A DNA stretch of 64,000 nt, taken from contig NZ_QBKP01000002.1 of NCBI RefSeq assembly GCF_003054195.1, forward strand, positions 64,664 through 128,663. The letters run 5' to 3'. Under the pieces are notes generated by a model that saw nothing but the letters and a program-made list of their open reading frames with translations, was not told the DNA's origin and did no database searches. Each line of letters begins with the position of its first letter. Positions within the stretch are counted from its first letter, which is position 1. Origin of the DNA: Gemmobacter caeni. Lineage in GTDB: Bacteria > Pseudomonadota > Alphaproteobacteria > Rhodobacterales > Rhodobacteraceae. Of the stretch, positions 16,827 through 27,200 are shown piece by piece. The position numbers were made by a program, and so were the translations under genes.

Positions 16827-16971
16827 CTTTCCGTCCAGAAGACCCCCGTTCGAGCAGGTCTCGGGGCGCGGTTCTGGTGGAGAAAACGGGCTGTCTGATC
16901 GGTTTTTCATTGCGTCGCTATCAAGCGATCATTATCCCTTTACGGGACGGATAGCGAAGTCAGGACACCGG
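16827..16971 (+). promoter_or_regulatory. Leader and probable promoter of the defence-like operon
   Basis: The 145 bp between the heptad array and the RHH gene contain no gene. A possible sigma70-type pair is TTGCGT (16910) and TATCCC (16933) with 17-bp spacing, which would start transcription shortly before ATG 16972. The boxes match consensus poorly, so this is a weak call. Confidence 0.3.
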
Positions 16972-17400
16972 ATGACGCAGACGACGGACCCGCTTGACCA
17001 GCCGGTCAACGTGAACTTCAAGATGACGGAGCGGGACCGCCGCGCCTTCAAGATCTGGTGCACGCAGAACGGGCTCACCCTGACCGAGGGGTTCCACTCC
17101 GGGATCGCGCTCCTGCGGGAGCTGCGGGCCCGGCTCGGCCCGGAGCCGGCTGACGTCCTGCTGGGGCTGATCGAGGCGGCGGACGGGTTCCTGATCGACA
17201 AGGAGCGGGAGATCCGGGTGGAGCGGCGCGGGCCGGACGCCTGGGCGGTCCGTGAGGGGGCATCGGTCGTGAACCGGGACGGGGGTCGGGAGCATGAGCC
17301 GATGCCGTCCTCGCGGGACGAGGCGTTCATCGCGCGGACCCGGTTCCCGCTTACGGAGGCGCTGAAGATCGCGCGGGCGCGGGCGGGGGTGGGTGAATGA
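16972..17400 (+). CDS. Ribbon-helix-helix DNA-binding protein, likely operon regulator
   Basis: The 142-aa protein has VNVNFKMTERDRRAFKIWC then LTLTEGFHSGIALL near its N-terminus (residues 12-48). This is the beta strand plus two helices of an RHH fold, as in plasmid regulators and antitoxins. The rest is a charged extension ending ARAGVGE. Its stop overlaps the helicase start (ATGA at 17397-17400), so it is the first gene of a coupled operon. With the heptad array just upstream, it is the obvious candidate autoregulator of the downstream helicase, methyltransferase and ATPase genes. Confidence 0.65.
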   Translation: MTQTTDPLDQPVNVNFKMTERDRRAFKIWCTQNGLTLTEGFHSGIALLRELRARLGPEPADVLLGLIEAADGFLIDKEREIRVERRGPDAWAVREGASVVNRDGGREHEPMPSSRDEAFIARTRFPLTEALKIARARAGVGE

Positions 17401-20400
17401 GCCTCAAGCTTGAAGACCTCAAACCGGGCGCCCGCGTCTCCGGCCTCACCCCGGACGGCCCGGTCGAGCTGATCGCGGCCACCTGGGTCGGGTCCGACAC
17501 GCTCACCGCCATCTTCCGGACCACCGCGGGCGGGATCGCGGAGCGGACCCTGTTCCGGGACGACGAGGCCCGGCTGTCCCTGTCCGAGGCGGGCCGGAAC
17601 TGGTCCTTCGAGGCGGACGGGGAGCTCCTGCGGCTCGTCACGGAGGCGACCCGGATCCAGCTCGCCCACCATTTCGACCCGTATCTCGCGATCCACACGA
17701 GCCGGGTCATCCCGCTCCCGCACCAGATCTCCGCCGTCTACGGGGAGATGCTGCCCCGCCAGCCGCTCCGGTTCCTCCTCGCGGACGACCCGGGCGCGGG
17801 GAAGACGATCATGGCCGGGCTCCTGATCCGGGAGCTGGCGGCGCGCAGCGATCTGGACCGGTGCCTGATCGTGGCGCCCGGGAGCCTCGTCGAGCAGTGG
17901 CAGGACGAGCTCGGGAACAAGTTCGGCCTCGAGTTCGAGCTCCTGACCCGCGACATGATCGAGGGGTCCCGGTCCGGGAACGTGTTCAAGGAGAAGCACC
18001 GGCTGATCGCCCGGCTCGACGTCCTGTCCCGCAACGAGGACCTCCAGCAGAAGCTCCTGGACGCGGAGGAGTGGGACCTGATCATCGGGGACGAGGCGCA
18101 CCGGATGAGCGCCACCTATTTCGGGAACGAGGCGAAATACACGAAACGGTACCAGCTCGGGCAGCTGCTCGGGAAGGTGTGCCGGCACTACCTGCTCATG
18201 TCCGCCACCCCGCATAACGGGAAGGAGGCGGACTTCCAGCTGTTCATGGCGCTCCTCGACGGGGACCGGTTCGAGGGCCGCCCCCGCGAGGGGGTCCACG
18301 TCACCGACGCGTCCGACATGATGCGCCGCCTGACGAAGGAGGAGCTCCTGAAGTTTGACGGGCGGCCCCTGTTCCCGGAGCGCCGCGCCTACACGGTCAA
18401 GTATGACCTGTCCCCGCGCGAGGTGCTCCTCTACGACGCGGTCACCGAATACGTCCGGGACGAGATGAACCGGGTTCAGCGGTTCGCGGAGGAGGACGGG
18501 CGGAAGAAGAACAACGTCGGCTTCGCCCTCCAGATCCTCCAGCGCCGCCTCGCCTCCTCCCCGGCCGCCATCTACCAGTCCCTCAAGCGGCGCCGGGAGC
18601 GGCTCGAGGCGCAGCTGGCGGAGGTGACCCTCCAGGGGCGCGCCCGCGTGCTGCGCGGGGATGAGGACGGGTACCTGCCCGAAGAGCTCGACGAGCTGGA
18701 GGAGTATGACCAGGCGGAGCTGGACCGGGTCGAGGACGCGCTCGCCTCCTCCGCCACCTCGGCCGAGAGTGCCGAGCAGCTCCGGCTCGAGATCGCCACC
18801 CTTCAGCGCCTCGAGGCGCAGGCGCTGGACGTGCTCCGGTCCGGCGAGGACACGAAATGGACCCAGCTGGACCGGATCCTTGATGACGAGCTGATGCGGG
18901 ACCCGAAGGGGAACCGGCGCAAGCTGATCATCTTCACCGAGCCGAAGGACACCCTGTTCTACCTGCGCGACAAGGTGACGAACCGGATCGGCCGGCAGGA
19001 CGCGGTCGAGGTGATCCACGGCGGGGTGACCCGGGACGAGCGGCGCAAGATCGTCGAGCGGTTCATGACGGACAAGGACCTGCTGGTCCTGATCGCGAAC
19101 GACGCCGCCGGGGAGGGGGTGAACCTCCAGCGCGGCCACCTGATGGTGAACTACGACCTCCCCTGGAACCCGAACAAGATCGAGCAGCGGTTCGGCCGGA
19201 TCCACCGGATCGGCCAGACGGAGGTGTGTCACCTCTGGAACCTGGTCGCCCACGAAACCCGCGAGGGGGAGGTCTACGCGCGGCTCCTCGACAAGCTGGA
19301 GGAGGCCCGCAAGGCGCTCGGAGGCCGGGTCTACGACGTCCTGGGGGAGCTGTTCGAGGGGGTCGCCCTGCGCGACCTGCTGGTCGACGCGATCCGGTAC
19401 GGGGAGCAGGACGAGGTGAAAGCGCGGCTCTTCCAGCAGGTGGACACGGCGGCGGACAACGCCCGCCTGATCGAGCTGCTCCAGAAGCGGGCGCTGACGA
19501 ACGACAGCATGCCGGCGGCCCGGGTCCAGGAGATCCGGCTCGCGATGGAGCGGGCGGACGCGGAGCGGCTCCAGCCGCACCACGTCCAGTCCTTCTTCCT
19601 CGAGGCGCTGAGACGGCTCGGCGGGGACGTCCGGGACCGGGAGCCGGGCCGGTGGGAGATCCTGCACGTCCCCACCATTATCCGGGAGCGGGACCGGCAG
19701 ATCGGCTTCGGCGCCCCGGTCCAGAAGCGCTATGAGCGGGTCTGTTTCGAGGGGGACAAGGTGGACCAGCAGCCGGTCGCCACCTTCCTCTACCCGGGGC
19801 ACCCGCTCATGGACGCGGTGATCAGCCTGGTCCGGGAGCAGTACGGGCACCTGATGCGCCAGGGGGCGGTCCTGGTCGATGACACGGACGAGGGGGCGGA
19901 ACTGCGTGCCCTGTTCCTCCTGCGTCACCAGGTGGAGGACGGGCGGGTGAACGCCCGCGGGGAGGCGAACGTGATCTCCGAGCGGCTCCAGTTCGCCAGC
20001 GTCGGCCCGGACGGGACGGTCCGGAACGCCGGGATCGCGCCGCACCTGAACCTGCGCGCCGCGACCGCGGCGGAGATCGGCCTGTGCCGGCCGGAGCTGG
20101 ACGCGGACTGGTTCCGGCGGGACCTGGAGCCGACCGTGCTCGCCTACGCGACCGCGCATCTGGCCCGGGGCCATCTCGACGAGGTCCGGGACCGGCGCCT
20201 GCCCGAGATCGACAAGGTCCAGCGCGAGGTGGAGGCCCGGCTCAAGGCGGAGATCAAGTACTGGGATAACCGGGCTATGGAGCTGCGGGAGACGGAACGG
20301 GCCGGCGGGAAGGCGCGCCAGGGGTGGCAGAACGCGCAGCGCCGGGCCGACGCGATCAGCGACCGGCTCCAAGCCCGCCTCGCCCGGATCGAGCGGGAGC

Positions 20401-20900
20401 GGTTCATCTCCGCCGCCGCCCCGAAGGTGCAGGGAGGGATGATCGTCCTGCCGGCCGGGCTCCTGCGGGCCCGGGAGGCCGGGACGAGCGCGTCCATGTT
20501 CTCGCAGGACGCGGAGGCGCGCCGCGCGGTCGAGCTGGCCGCGATGCGGGTCGTGATGGAGACGGAGCGGGCGCTCGGGAACGAGCCGCGCGACGTGTCC
20601 GCGGAGAAGATCGGCTACGACGTCTGCTCGCTCGACCCGGACACCGGGCATCTGCGGTTCATCGAAGTGAAGGGGCGGGTCAACGGGGCGGACACGGTGA
20701 TGATCACGCGCCAGGAGCTGATCACCTCGCTGAACAAGCCGGACCAGTTCATCCTGGCCCTGGTCGAGGTGGTGGACGGGGCGGGTCAGCCCCCCCGATA
20801 CGTGCGCGGCGCGCTCGACACCCGTGAGCCCCCGTTCGGGCATAACGCGATCCAGTTCAGCCTCCGGGCGCTGGACGCGCGCGCCGAACCCCCACGATGA
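17397..20900 (+). CDS. SNF2/SF2-type helicase with C-terminal DUF3883
   Basis: The 1,167-aa protein shows the DNA-translocase core: Walker A LLADDPGAGKTIMAG near residue 130, DEAHRMSA near 232, YLLMSATPHNGK near 265, then NDAAGEGVNLQ and EQRFGRIHRIGQ for the second RecA lobe (about 560-605). The last 120 residues (RRAVELAAMRVVMETERALG ... RFIEVKGR) are DUF3883, a domain common in defence-associated helicases and of nuclease-like or DNA-recognition type. In DISARM and related systems such helicases act with a methyltransferase; here a methyltransferase and an ATPase follow in the same operon. The start overlaps the RHH gene stop. Confidence 0.88.
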   Translation: MSLKLEDLKPGARVSGLTPDGPVELIAATWVGSDTLTAIFRTTAGGIAERTLFRDDEARLSLSEAGRNWSFEADGELLRLVTEATRIQLAHHFDPYLAIHTSRVIPLPHQISAVYGEMLPRQPLRFLLADDPGAGKTIMAGLLIRELAARSDLDRCLIVAPGSLVEQWQDELGNKFGLEFELLTRDMIEGSRSGNVFKEKHRLIARLDVLSRNEDLQQKLLDAEEWDLIIGDEAHRMSATYFGNEAKYTKRYQLGQLLGKVCRHYLLMSATPHNGKEADFQLFMALLDGDRFEGRPREGVHVTDASDMMRRLTKEELLKFDGRPLFPERRAYTVKYDLSPREVLLYDAVTEYVRDEMNRVQRFAEEDGRKKNNVGFALQILQRRLASSPAAIYQSLKRRRERLEAQLAEVTLQGRARVLRGDEDGYLPEELDELEEYDQAELDRVEDALASSATSAESAEQLRLEIATLQRLEAQALDVLRSGEDTKWTQLDRILDDELMRDPKGNRRKLIIFTEPKDTLFYLRDKVTNRIGRQDAVEVIHGGVTRDERRKIVERFMTDKDLLVLIANDAAGEGVNLQRGHLMVNYDLPWNPNKIEQRFGRIHRIGQTEVCHLWNLVAHETREGEVYARLLDKLEEARKALGGRVYDVLGELFEGVALRDLLVDAIRYGEQDEVKARLFQQVDTAADNARLIELLQKRALTNDSMPAARVQEIRLAMERADAERLQPHHVQSFFLEALRRLGGDVRDREPGRWEILHVPTIIRERDRQIGFGAPVQKRYERVCFEGDKVDQQPVATFLYPGHPLMDAVISLVREQYGHLMRQGAVLVDDTDEGAELRALFLLRHQVEDGRVNARGEANVISERLQFASVGPDGTVRNAGIAPHLNLRAATAAEIGLCRPELDADWFRRDLEPTVLAYATAHLARGHLDEVRDRRLPEIDKVQREVEARLKAEIKYWDNRAMELRETERAGGKARQGWQNAQRRADAISDRLQARLARIERERFISAAAPKVQGGMIVLPAGLLRAREAGTSASMFSQDAEARRAVELAAMRVVMETERALGNEPRDVSAEKIGYDVCSLDPDTGHLRFIEVKGRVNGADTVMITRQELITSLNKPDQFILALVEVVDGAGQPPRYVRGALDTREPPFGHNAIQFSLRALDARAEPPR

Positions 20901-20908
20901 GGAGCCCC

Positions 20909-21301
20909 ATGCAGATCACCATGTCATCCGCCGAGGCGCTCCAGATCATCGACCGCAGCTACGCGGGCGGGAGCAAGCCGATCTCCATCAACACGCGCCC
21001 CGCGGACGCCCAGTCCCCGGACTGGTGGCGGACGCGCGGGAGGACGGAAACGGTCGGACAGGACCGGAAGCGGGTCGCGCTCGACCTCTACCTTCACATC
21101 GCGTCCCGGGCCGCCGAGGCGTTGCCGCCGGACATGTTCCCGGCCGCCTTCCTGTTCAGCGACAAGGCCCGGTACCGGCCCGACAAGGGGCTGATCAAGG
21201 CGCTGCTCCAGGTCGGGGCGGTCGAGACGCAAGAGATCCGGGGCGAGCTCTGTTTCGCCCTCACCGCCCGCGGGCGAGACATTCTGGGGAGCCGCACATG
21301 A
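20909..21301 (+). CDS. Small conserved-looking operon protein of unknown function
   Basis: ATG 20909 lies directly behind GAGGAG; ATG 20897 overlaps the helicase stop and is an alternative. The 130-aa product has DRKRVALDLYLHIASRAAEA and a C-terminal GLIKALLQVGAVETQEIRGE, which may form a winged-helix-like unit. Its stop overlaps the methyltransferase start (ATGA at 21298-21301), so it is made together with helicase and methyltransferase and may bridge or regulate them. I do not recognise the family. Confidence 0.6.
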   Translation: MQITMSSAEALQIIDRSYAGGSKPISINTRPADAQSPDWWRTRGRTETVGQDRKRVALDLYLHIASRAAEALPPDMFPAAFLFSDKARYRPDKGLIKALLQVGAVETQEIRGELCFALTARGRDILGSRT

Positions 21302-24204
21302 GCCTGACCTACAAGAAGAAGCTGATCGAGGTGGCCCTGCCGCTCGAGGCGATCAACGCGGCCTCCTCGCGTGAGAAGTCGATCCGGCACGGGCACCCGT
21401 CCACCCTGCACCTGTGGTGGGCGCGTCGGCCTCTGGCCGCCTGCCGGGCGGTCCTTTTCGCCCAGCTGGTCGATGACCCGTCCGAGCACGTCGATGCCCT
21501 CCTCGCGGACCCCAAGACCCGCGCGGCGGCGGAGACGGAGCTCGCGAAGCGGGTCCACGCCTGGGAGGAGCGTCAGGGGGACCGGTCCGAGGACGCGGTC
21601 GCCGCCCCGAAGCCGACCCTCCCGGAGGTGGTCGCCGACCTCGAGCGCAAGCGGCTCTTCGCGATCATCGAGGAGCTGGTGAAATGGGAGAACTCCACGA
21701 ACGAGGAGGTCCTGGAGCGGGCCCGGGCCGAGATTCGGCGCTCCTGCGGCGGGGAGCTCCCGCCCGTCTATGACCCGTTCTCCGGGGGCGGGTCGATCCC
21801 GCTCGAGGCGCAACGGCTCGGCCTGCCCGCCTACGGTTCCGACCTGAACCCGGTCGCGGTGATGATCGGGAAGGCGATGATCGAGATCCCGCCGAAGTTC
21901 CGCGGGATGGACCCGATCCATCCGGGGATGCCGGAGCGGAACCACTACCGGAACGCCGAAGGGCTCGCCGAGGACGTGAAGTACTACGGGGAGTGGATGC
22001 GGGAGCGGGCGTTCGAGCGGATCGGGCACCTCTACCCGGAGGTGGACCTGCCGAAGGAGTACGGGGGCGGGCAGGCGACCGTGATCGCCTGGATCTGGGC
22101 CCGGACCGTGCCGAGTCCGGACCCGGCGTTTTCGGACGTTCAGGTGCCGATCGCGTCTAGCTTCCTCTTAAGCACCAAGCCTGGAAAGGAGGCTTGGGTG
22201 GAGCCGATCGTCGATAAAGCGTCGAAGACGATCACCTATCGGATCCGTCACGGCGGGACGAAAGCGGAGATCGCGGCTGCGAAAGAGGGGACCAAGGCGG
22301 GGAGAGGCGCGAACTTCCGGTGCATCGTTTCAGACACAGCAATCACCATAAAGCATGTTACGTCGTCTGGCACATCTGGAAGGATGGGTCAGACTCTCAT
22401 GGCGATTGTAGCGGAAGGAAAAGGCGGGCGGACCTATCTGGCGCCTGATGCTGGACATGTGAGAGCGGCAATGTCCGCTATTCCCGAATGGCGACCTGAG
22501 GCACTGATGCCGGAGAATCCCCGATGGTTTTCCCCACCGGCCTATGGGATGACCACCTTCGGAGATTTGTTCACGGACCGCCAGCTGGTCGCGCTGAACA
22601 CTTTCTCCGACCTGGTTCACGAGGCGCGGACGCAGATCGAGCAAGACGCCTTGACGGCCGGTATGGATTCGGATCAGACCCCGCTCCGGGATGGTGGACA
22701 TGGGGCGAAGGCCTACGCCGAGGCGGTGAGTGTCTATCTGGCATTTGGTATTACGAAATCGACGGACTACCATTCCTCCATAACCACATGGCACAGCGGT
22801 CGAGAAATCATTCGGAACACTTTCGGCCGACAGGCCCTTCCTATGACTTGGGATTTTACCGAGGCAAACTTCTTCTCATCGTCTACGGGTAACTGGTCCA
22901 ATAGTATCGAATGGGGCGTAAAGACTCTGAATGCATTCATGCCGAAAAATGATGGTGTAGAAATACAACATGACGCGCAAAGCGTTGATTACCCGAAAAA
23001 TACGGTCATCTCAACCGACCCTCCCTACTACGATAACATCGGCTACGCCGACCTGTCTGACTTCTTCTTCACCTGGATGAAGCCGGCCATTCGTCCGGTC
23101 TATCCGGACCTCTTCGGTGTCATGGCGACCCCTAAGGCGGAAGAGCTGGTCGCGACCCCGTACCGGCATGGCGGACGTGATGCGGCCGAGTCCTTCTTCA
23201 TGACCGGCATGAGCCGCGCCATCTCGAACATGGCGCGCCAGTCCTCAGCGGATTACCCCGCGACGATCTACTACGCCTTCAAGCAGTCCGAGATCGATCA
23301 GGAGGGGATCAGCTCAACCGGCTGGGCCACCTTCCTTCAGGCGGTTGTCGAGGCCGGGTATGCGGTTGTCGGAACCTGGCCTATGCGGACCGAGATGGCG
23401 AACCGGATGATCGCCTCCGGCACAAACGCCCTCGCCAACTCCGTCGTCCTCGTCTGCCGGAAGAAGGAGGCGAGCGCCGAGGTGGTCACCCGGGCTGAGT
23501 TCGTCCGGGCCCTCAAGCGGGAGCTCCCCCCGGCCATCGCGAAGCTCCAAGCGGCCAACATCGCCCCGGCCGACATGCCGCAGTCCGCGATCGGGCCCGG
23601 GATGGGGGTGTTCTCGCGCTACGCGGCGGTCCTCGAGTCTGACGACAGCCCGATGAGCGTCAAGACGGCCCTCCAGCTGATCAACGCGGAGCTGGACACG
23701 TTCCTGTCGAACCTGACCGGGGACTTTGACGCGGAGACCCGGTTCGCGGTCACCTGGTTCGAGCAGTTCGGGTATGACAAGGGGGAGTTTGGGACCGCCC
23801 AGTCCCTCTGCCAGGCCCGCGGCCTCGCGGTGGACGCCGTCAAACACGCCGGTATCATCGAGAGCGCGGCCGGGAAGGTCCGGCTCCTGAAACGGTCCGA
23901 GCTGGACGACGGGTGGGACCCGAACACGGACCCGCATCTCACCGTCTGGGAGTGCCTCCAGTACCTGGTGCGCGCGCTCGACGGGGGGGAGGAGAACGCG
24001 GCCCGGGTCCTCAGGAAGATCGGCACGGACCGGGCCGGGGCCGTGAAGGACCTCGCCTACTACCTCTACGACCTCGCCGGAAACAAGCGGCGCGACGCCC
24101 AGGAGGCGACCGCCTACAACGCCCTGATCGCCCTCTGGTCCGACCTGACCGGCCTCGCCGCCACCGTCAGCGACGACGCCGAGCGTCAGGCCTCCCTCTT
24201 CTGA
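21298..24204 (+). CDS. DUF1156-type adenine-specific DNA methyltransferase
   Basis: The 968-aa protein opens with the DUF1156 signature (EVALPLEAINAASSREKSIR and HPSTLHLWWARRPLAACRAV). SAM-binding motif I is DPFSGGGSIPLEAQRLGL near residue 159 and catalytic motif IV is DPPYYDNIGYADLSDFFF near residue 574, consistent with N6-adenine methylation. The stretch between the motifs (about residues 278-578) is where the target-recognition part would lie, and its DNA is clearly less GC-rich than both flanks. The enzyme would mark self DNA for the helicase/ATPase partners; the sequence recognised cannot be deduced. Confidence 0.88.
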   Translation: MSLTYKKKLIEVALPLEAINAASSREKSIRHGHPSTLHLWWARRPLAACRAVLFAQLVDDPSEHVDALLADPKTRAAAETELAKRVHAWEERQGDRSEDAVAAPKPTLPEVVADLERKRLFAIIEELVKWENSTNEEVLERARAEIRRSCGGELPPVYDPFSGGGSIPLEAQRLGLPAYGSDLNPVAVMIGKAMIEIPPKFRGMDPIHPGMPERNHYRNAEGLAEDVKYYGEWMRERAFERIGHLYPEVDLPKEYGGGQATVIAWIWARTVPSPDPAFSDVQVPIASSFLLSTKPGKEAWVEPIVDKASKTITYRIRHGGTKAEIAAAKEGTKAGRGANFRCIVSDTAITIKHVTSSGTSGRMGQTLMAIVAEGKGGRTYLAPDAGHVRAAMSAIPEWRPEALMPENPRWFSPPAYGMTTFGDLFTDRQLVALNTFSDLVHEARTQIEQDALTAGMDSDQTPLRDGGHGAKAYAEAVSVYLAFGITKSTDYHSSITTWHSGREIIRNTFGRQALPMTWDFTEANFFSSSTGNWSNSIEWGVKTLNAFMPKNDGVEIQHDAQSVDYPKNTVISTDPPYYDNIGYADLSDFFFTWMKPAIRPVYPDLFGVMATPKAEELVATPYRHGGRDAAESFFMTGMSRAISNMARQSSADYPATIYYAFKQSEIDQEGISSTGWATFLQAVVEAGYAVVGTWPMRTEMANRMIASGTNALANSVVLVCRKKEASAEVVTRAEFVRALKRELPPAIAKLQAANIAPADMPQSAIGPGMGVFSRYAAVLESDDSPMSVKTALQLINAELDTFLSNLTGDFDAETRFAVTWFEQFGYDKGEFGTAQSLCQARGLAVDAVKHAGIIESAAGKVRLLKRSELDDGWDPNTDPHLTVWECLQYLVRALDGGEENAARVLRKIGTDRAGAVKDLAYYLYDLAGNKRRDAQEATAYNALIALWSDLTGLAATVSDDAERQASLF
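22125..23015 (+). other. Low-GC block inside the methyltransferase gene
   Basis: Between about 22125 and 23015 the coding sequence changes character: codons such as AAA, ATA, ACA, TCT and GTA, nearly absent elsewhere, become frequent (for example around 22330-22420 and 22730-23010). The frame stays open and the high-GC style resumes near the DPPYYDN motif. This fits replacement of the central recognition region by homologous recombination with a less GC-rich allele. Confidence 0.65.
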
Positions 24205-24217
24205 AAGTGACCGCCCC

Positions 24218-27200
24218 ATGAGCAAATCGAACCGCCAGTACATCTTTGACGCCCTCGAGCTCCTCCCGGAGTCGCTGAAACCTTTCGTGGAGACCCGGCT
24301 CTCCGCGGCGATCAGCGGGCACTGGCAGGGGGCGGTCCGGGACCGGGTGGACTCGCTCCGGGTCACGAACGGGGAGCTGGACTGGGACCTGCCCGGTCTC
24401 CTGAAGGCGATGATGTCCTTCTGGGGGGACGCGTTCAAGGCGGTCCTGGGGCCGACCGAGCGGGCCTACGTGAGCGAGATCCTCGAGATCCGGAACCGGT
24501 TCGCCCACGACAACCCGTTCTCCTACGACGACACGGAGCGGGCTCTCGACACGGTCAAGCGGCTCCTCGAGGCGATCTCGGCCGGGGAGGCGGCGGAGCG
24601 GGTGAGCGGTATGCGCACCGCGGTCCTGCGGCGCCGGATCGACGAGCAGCGCCGGAACGAGGAGCGGAAGGCTGTCCCGAGCGCCGGGATCCGGACCGGG
24701 ACGAACGGGGGGCTACGCCCCTGGCGGGACGTGATCCGGCCGCATGACGACGTCGCCTCCGGCAAGTTCCAGACGGCGGAGTTCGCTGCGGACCTGTCGA
24801 CGGTCCATTCCGGGAAGGCGGGGCCGGAGTACCGGGACCCGCGCGAGTTCTTCAGCCGGACCTATCTGACCGCGGGCCTGAGCGAACTCCTGGTCCGGGG
24901 CGCGGAGCGGCTCTCCGGGAAGGGGGGCGACCCGGTGGTCGAGCTCCAGACGAACTTCGGGGGCGGGAAGACCCACTCCATGCTGGCCCTCTATCACATG
25001 TGCGGGGAGATCCCGGCGAGCGGCCTGTTCGGGCTCGACCAGCTCCTGAGCGATGCGGGGGTCGCGGTTCCGGAGAAGGTGAAGCGGGCCGTGATCGTCG
25101 GCACCGCCCGGTCCCCGGTGAACCCGATCGAGACCCCGGACGGGCTGACGATCCGGACCACCTGGGGGGACCTCGCCTACCAGCTCGGCGGAAGGGACGG
25201 GTACGCGCTCGTCGCGGAGAACGACCGGACCGGGATCTCCCCCGGCTCCGAGCTCCTGTCGCGCCTCTTCGCGGCGAACGCCCCCTGCCTGATCCTGATC
25301 GACGAGTGGGTCGCCTACCTGCGCCACCTCTACAAGGCGGACGGGCTGCCGGCCGGGTCCTTCGACACGAACCTCTCCTTCGTCCAGGCGCTCACGGAGG
25401 CGGTCAAGGTGAGCCCGCAGACCTTCCTGGTCGCCTCGCTCCCGCAGTCCCAGATCGAGGTCGGCGGGGAGGGCGGCGAGGAGGCGCTGAAGCGGCTCCG
25501 GCAGACCTTCACCCGGGTCAACGCGACCTGGAGCCCGGCCACCACGGAGGAGTCCTACGAGATCGTCCGGCGACGCCTGTTCCGGAACGTGGAGCCGGAC
25601 GCGTTCCCGCACCGGGACAACGTGGTGCGCCAGTTCGCCAAGCTCTACCGGGAGGACCCGGACGCGTTCCCGACCGGCTGCGCGGAGGAGGATTACCGGC
25701 GCAAGCTGGAGAAGGCGTACCCGATCCACCCGGAGCTGTTCGAGCAGCTCTATCACAGCTGGGGGTCGATGGAGCGGTTCCAGCGGACCCGGGGGGTGCT
25801 GCGCCTCATGGCGCAGCTGATCCACGAGCTCTGGATGAGCACGGACCCGTCCCTGATGATCATGCCGGGCAGCGTCGCGGTCGGCGCGGCGCGGGTCCAG
25901 CCGGAGCTTTTGAATTATTTGCCCAAGGAGTGGGCGCCGATCATCAGCGGGGACGTGGACGGGGACGCGTCCACCCCGTTCCGGATCGATCAGGCGACCC
26001 CGAGCCTCGGCCAGGTCTCCGCCACCCGCCGGGTCGCGCGCGCCGTCTTCATGGCGTCCGCGCCCCTGGAGGGGTCGCAGAACCAGGGGGTGGACACGAA
26101 ACGGGTCATCCTCGGGGTCTGCCAGCCGCATGAGCGGCCGATCCTGTTCGAGGACGCGCTGCGGCGCCTCGCGAACCAGGCGAAGTTCCTGCACTCGAAC
26201 ATGGGCGGGGCCTGGTACTCCCGGAGCCCGTCGATCAACCGGCTCGCCTCGGACCGGGCCTCGGTCCAGGAGGAGGCGCTGGTCGTCCTGGAGATCGACA
26301 AGCTGCTCGGCGGGTATGTCCGGTCCCTGAAGGACAAGGGCCCGTTCGGGTCGATCCAGATTACCCCGGGCGGGTCCGCGGACGTGCCGGACGAGGCGGA
26401 GGGGGTGCGGCTGGTCGTGCTCGGCTACGCCCACCCGCATAACGGGAAGCCCGGGTCGAGCGCGTTCACGGAGGCGAAGGACGTGTTCCTGACCCGCGGC
26501 AAGGCGCCCCGGGTCTACCGGAACACGCTCGTCTTCCTCGCGGCGGACCAGACGGCGGCGGCCGGCGTGAACGAGGCGATGCGCAAGAAGCTCGCCTGGG
26601 AGAGCATCCTCGCGGACAAGGACGGGCTGAACCTCCTTCAGAGCGACATCGCCCTCGCGACCCGGAACCTGGCGGAGGCGGAGCGGACGCTGGAGGCGCG
26701 GCTCCGGGAGGCGTGGTGCTACCTGATCACCCCGATCCAGGACACCCCGCAGGACGAGGTGAGCTGGGACGCGACGAAGGTGGTCTCGCAGGACGGGATC
26801 CTCGCGCAGCTCGGCAAGAAGCTGGTCTCCACCGAGGGGGTGTTCGTGGAGATCGGGGCGCGGCGGCTGCACGCGGCGCTGGCCCGGTTCATCTGGGGGG
26901 ACAAGCCGCACCTCTCCCTGTCGGACGTGTGGGAGTACTGCAACCGGTTCACCTACCTGCCGCGGCTTCGCGACAAGGAGGTGCTGCGCGGCGCGGTCGT
27001 GAAGGCGGTCTCGGAGATGATCCCGGGCCCGTTCGCCTTCGCCGAGGACGTGGGGGAGGACGGCCGGTATGACGGGCTCCTGATCGATAAGGGCCGGTCA
27101 GAGCTGGTCCTGATCGACAGCCGGTCCGTGATCGTGAAGGCGGAGCTGGCCGCGAAGCAGCGGGAGGACGATGACATCTTCCGCAACCGTCCCGCTCCGC

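Noticed and set aside
16932-20843. 1,303-aa minus-strand frame opposite the helicase gene
   Set aside because: High GC leaves the opposite frame open; the translation is low-complexity Arg/Pro/Val/Leu and the plus strand has clear helicase motifs.
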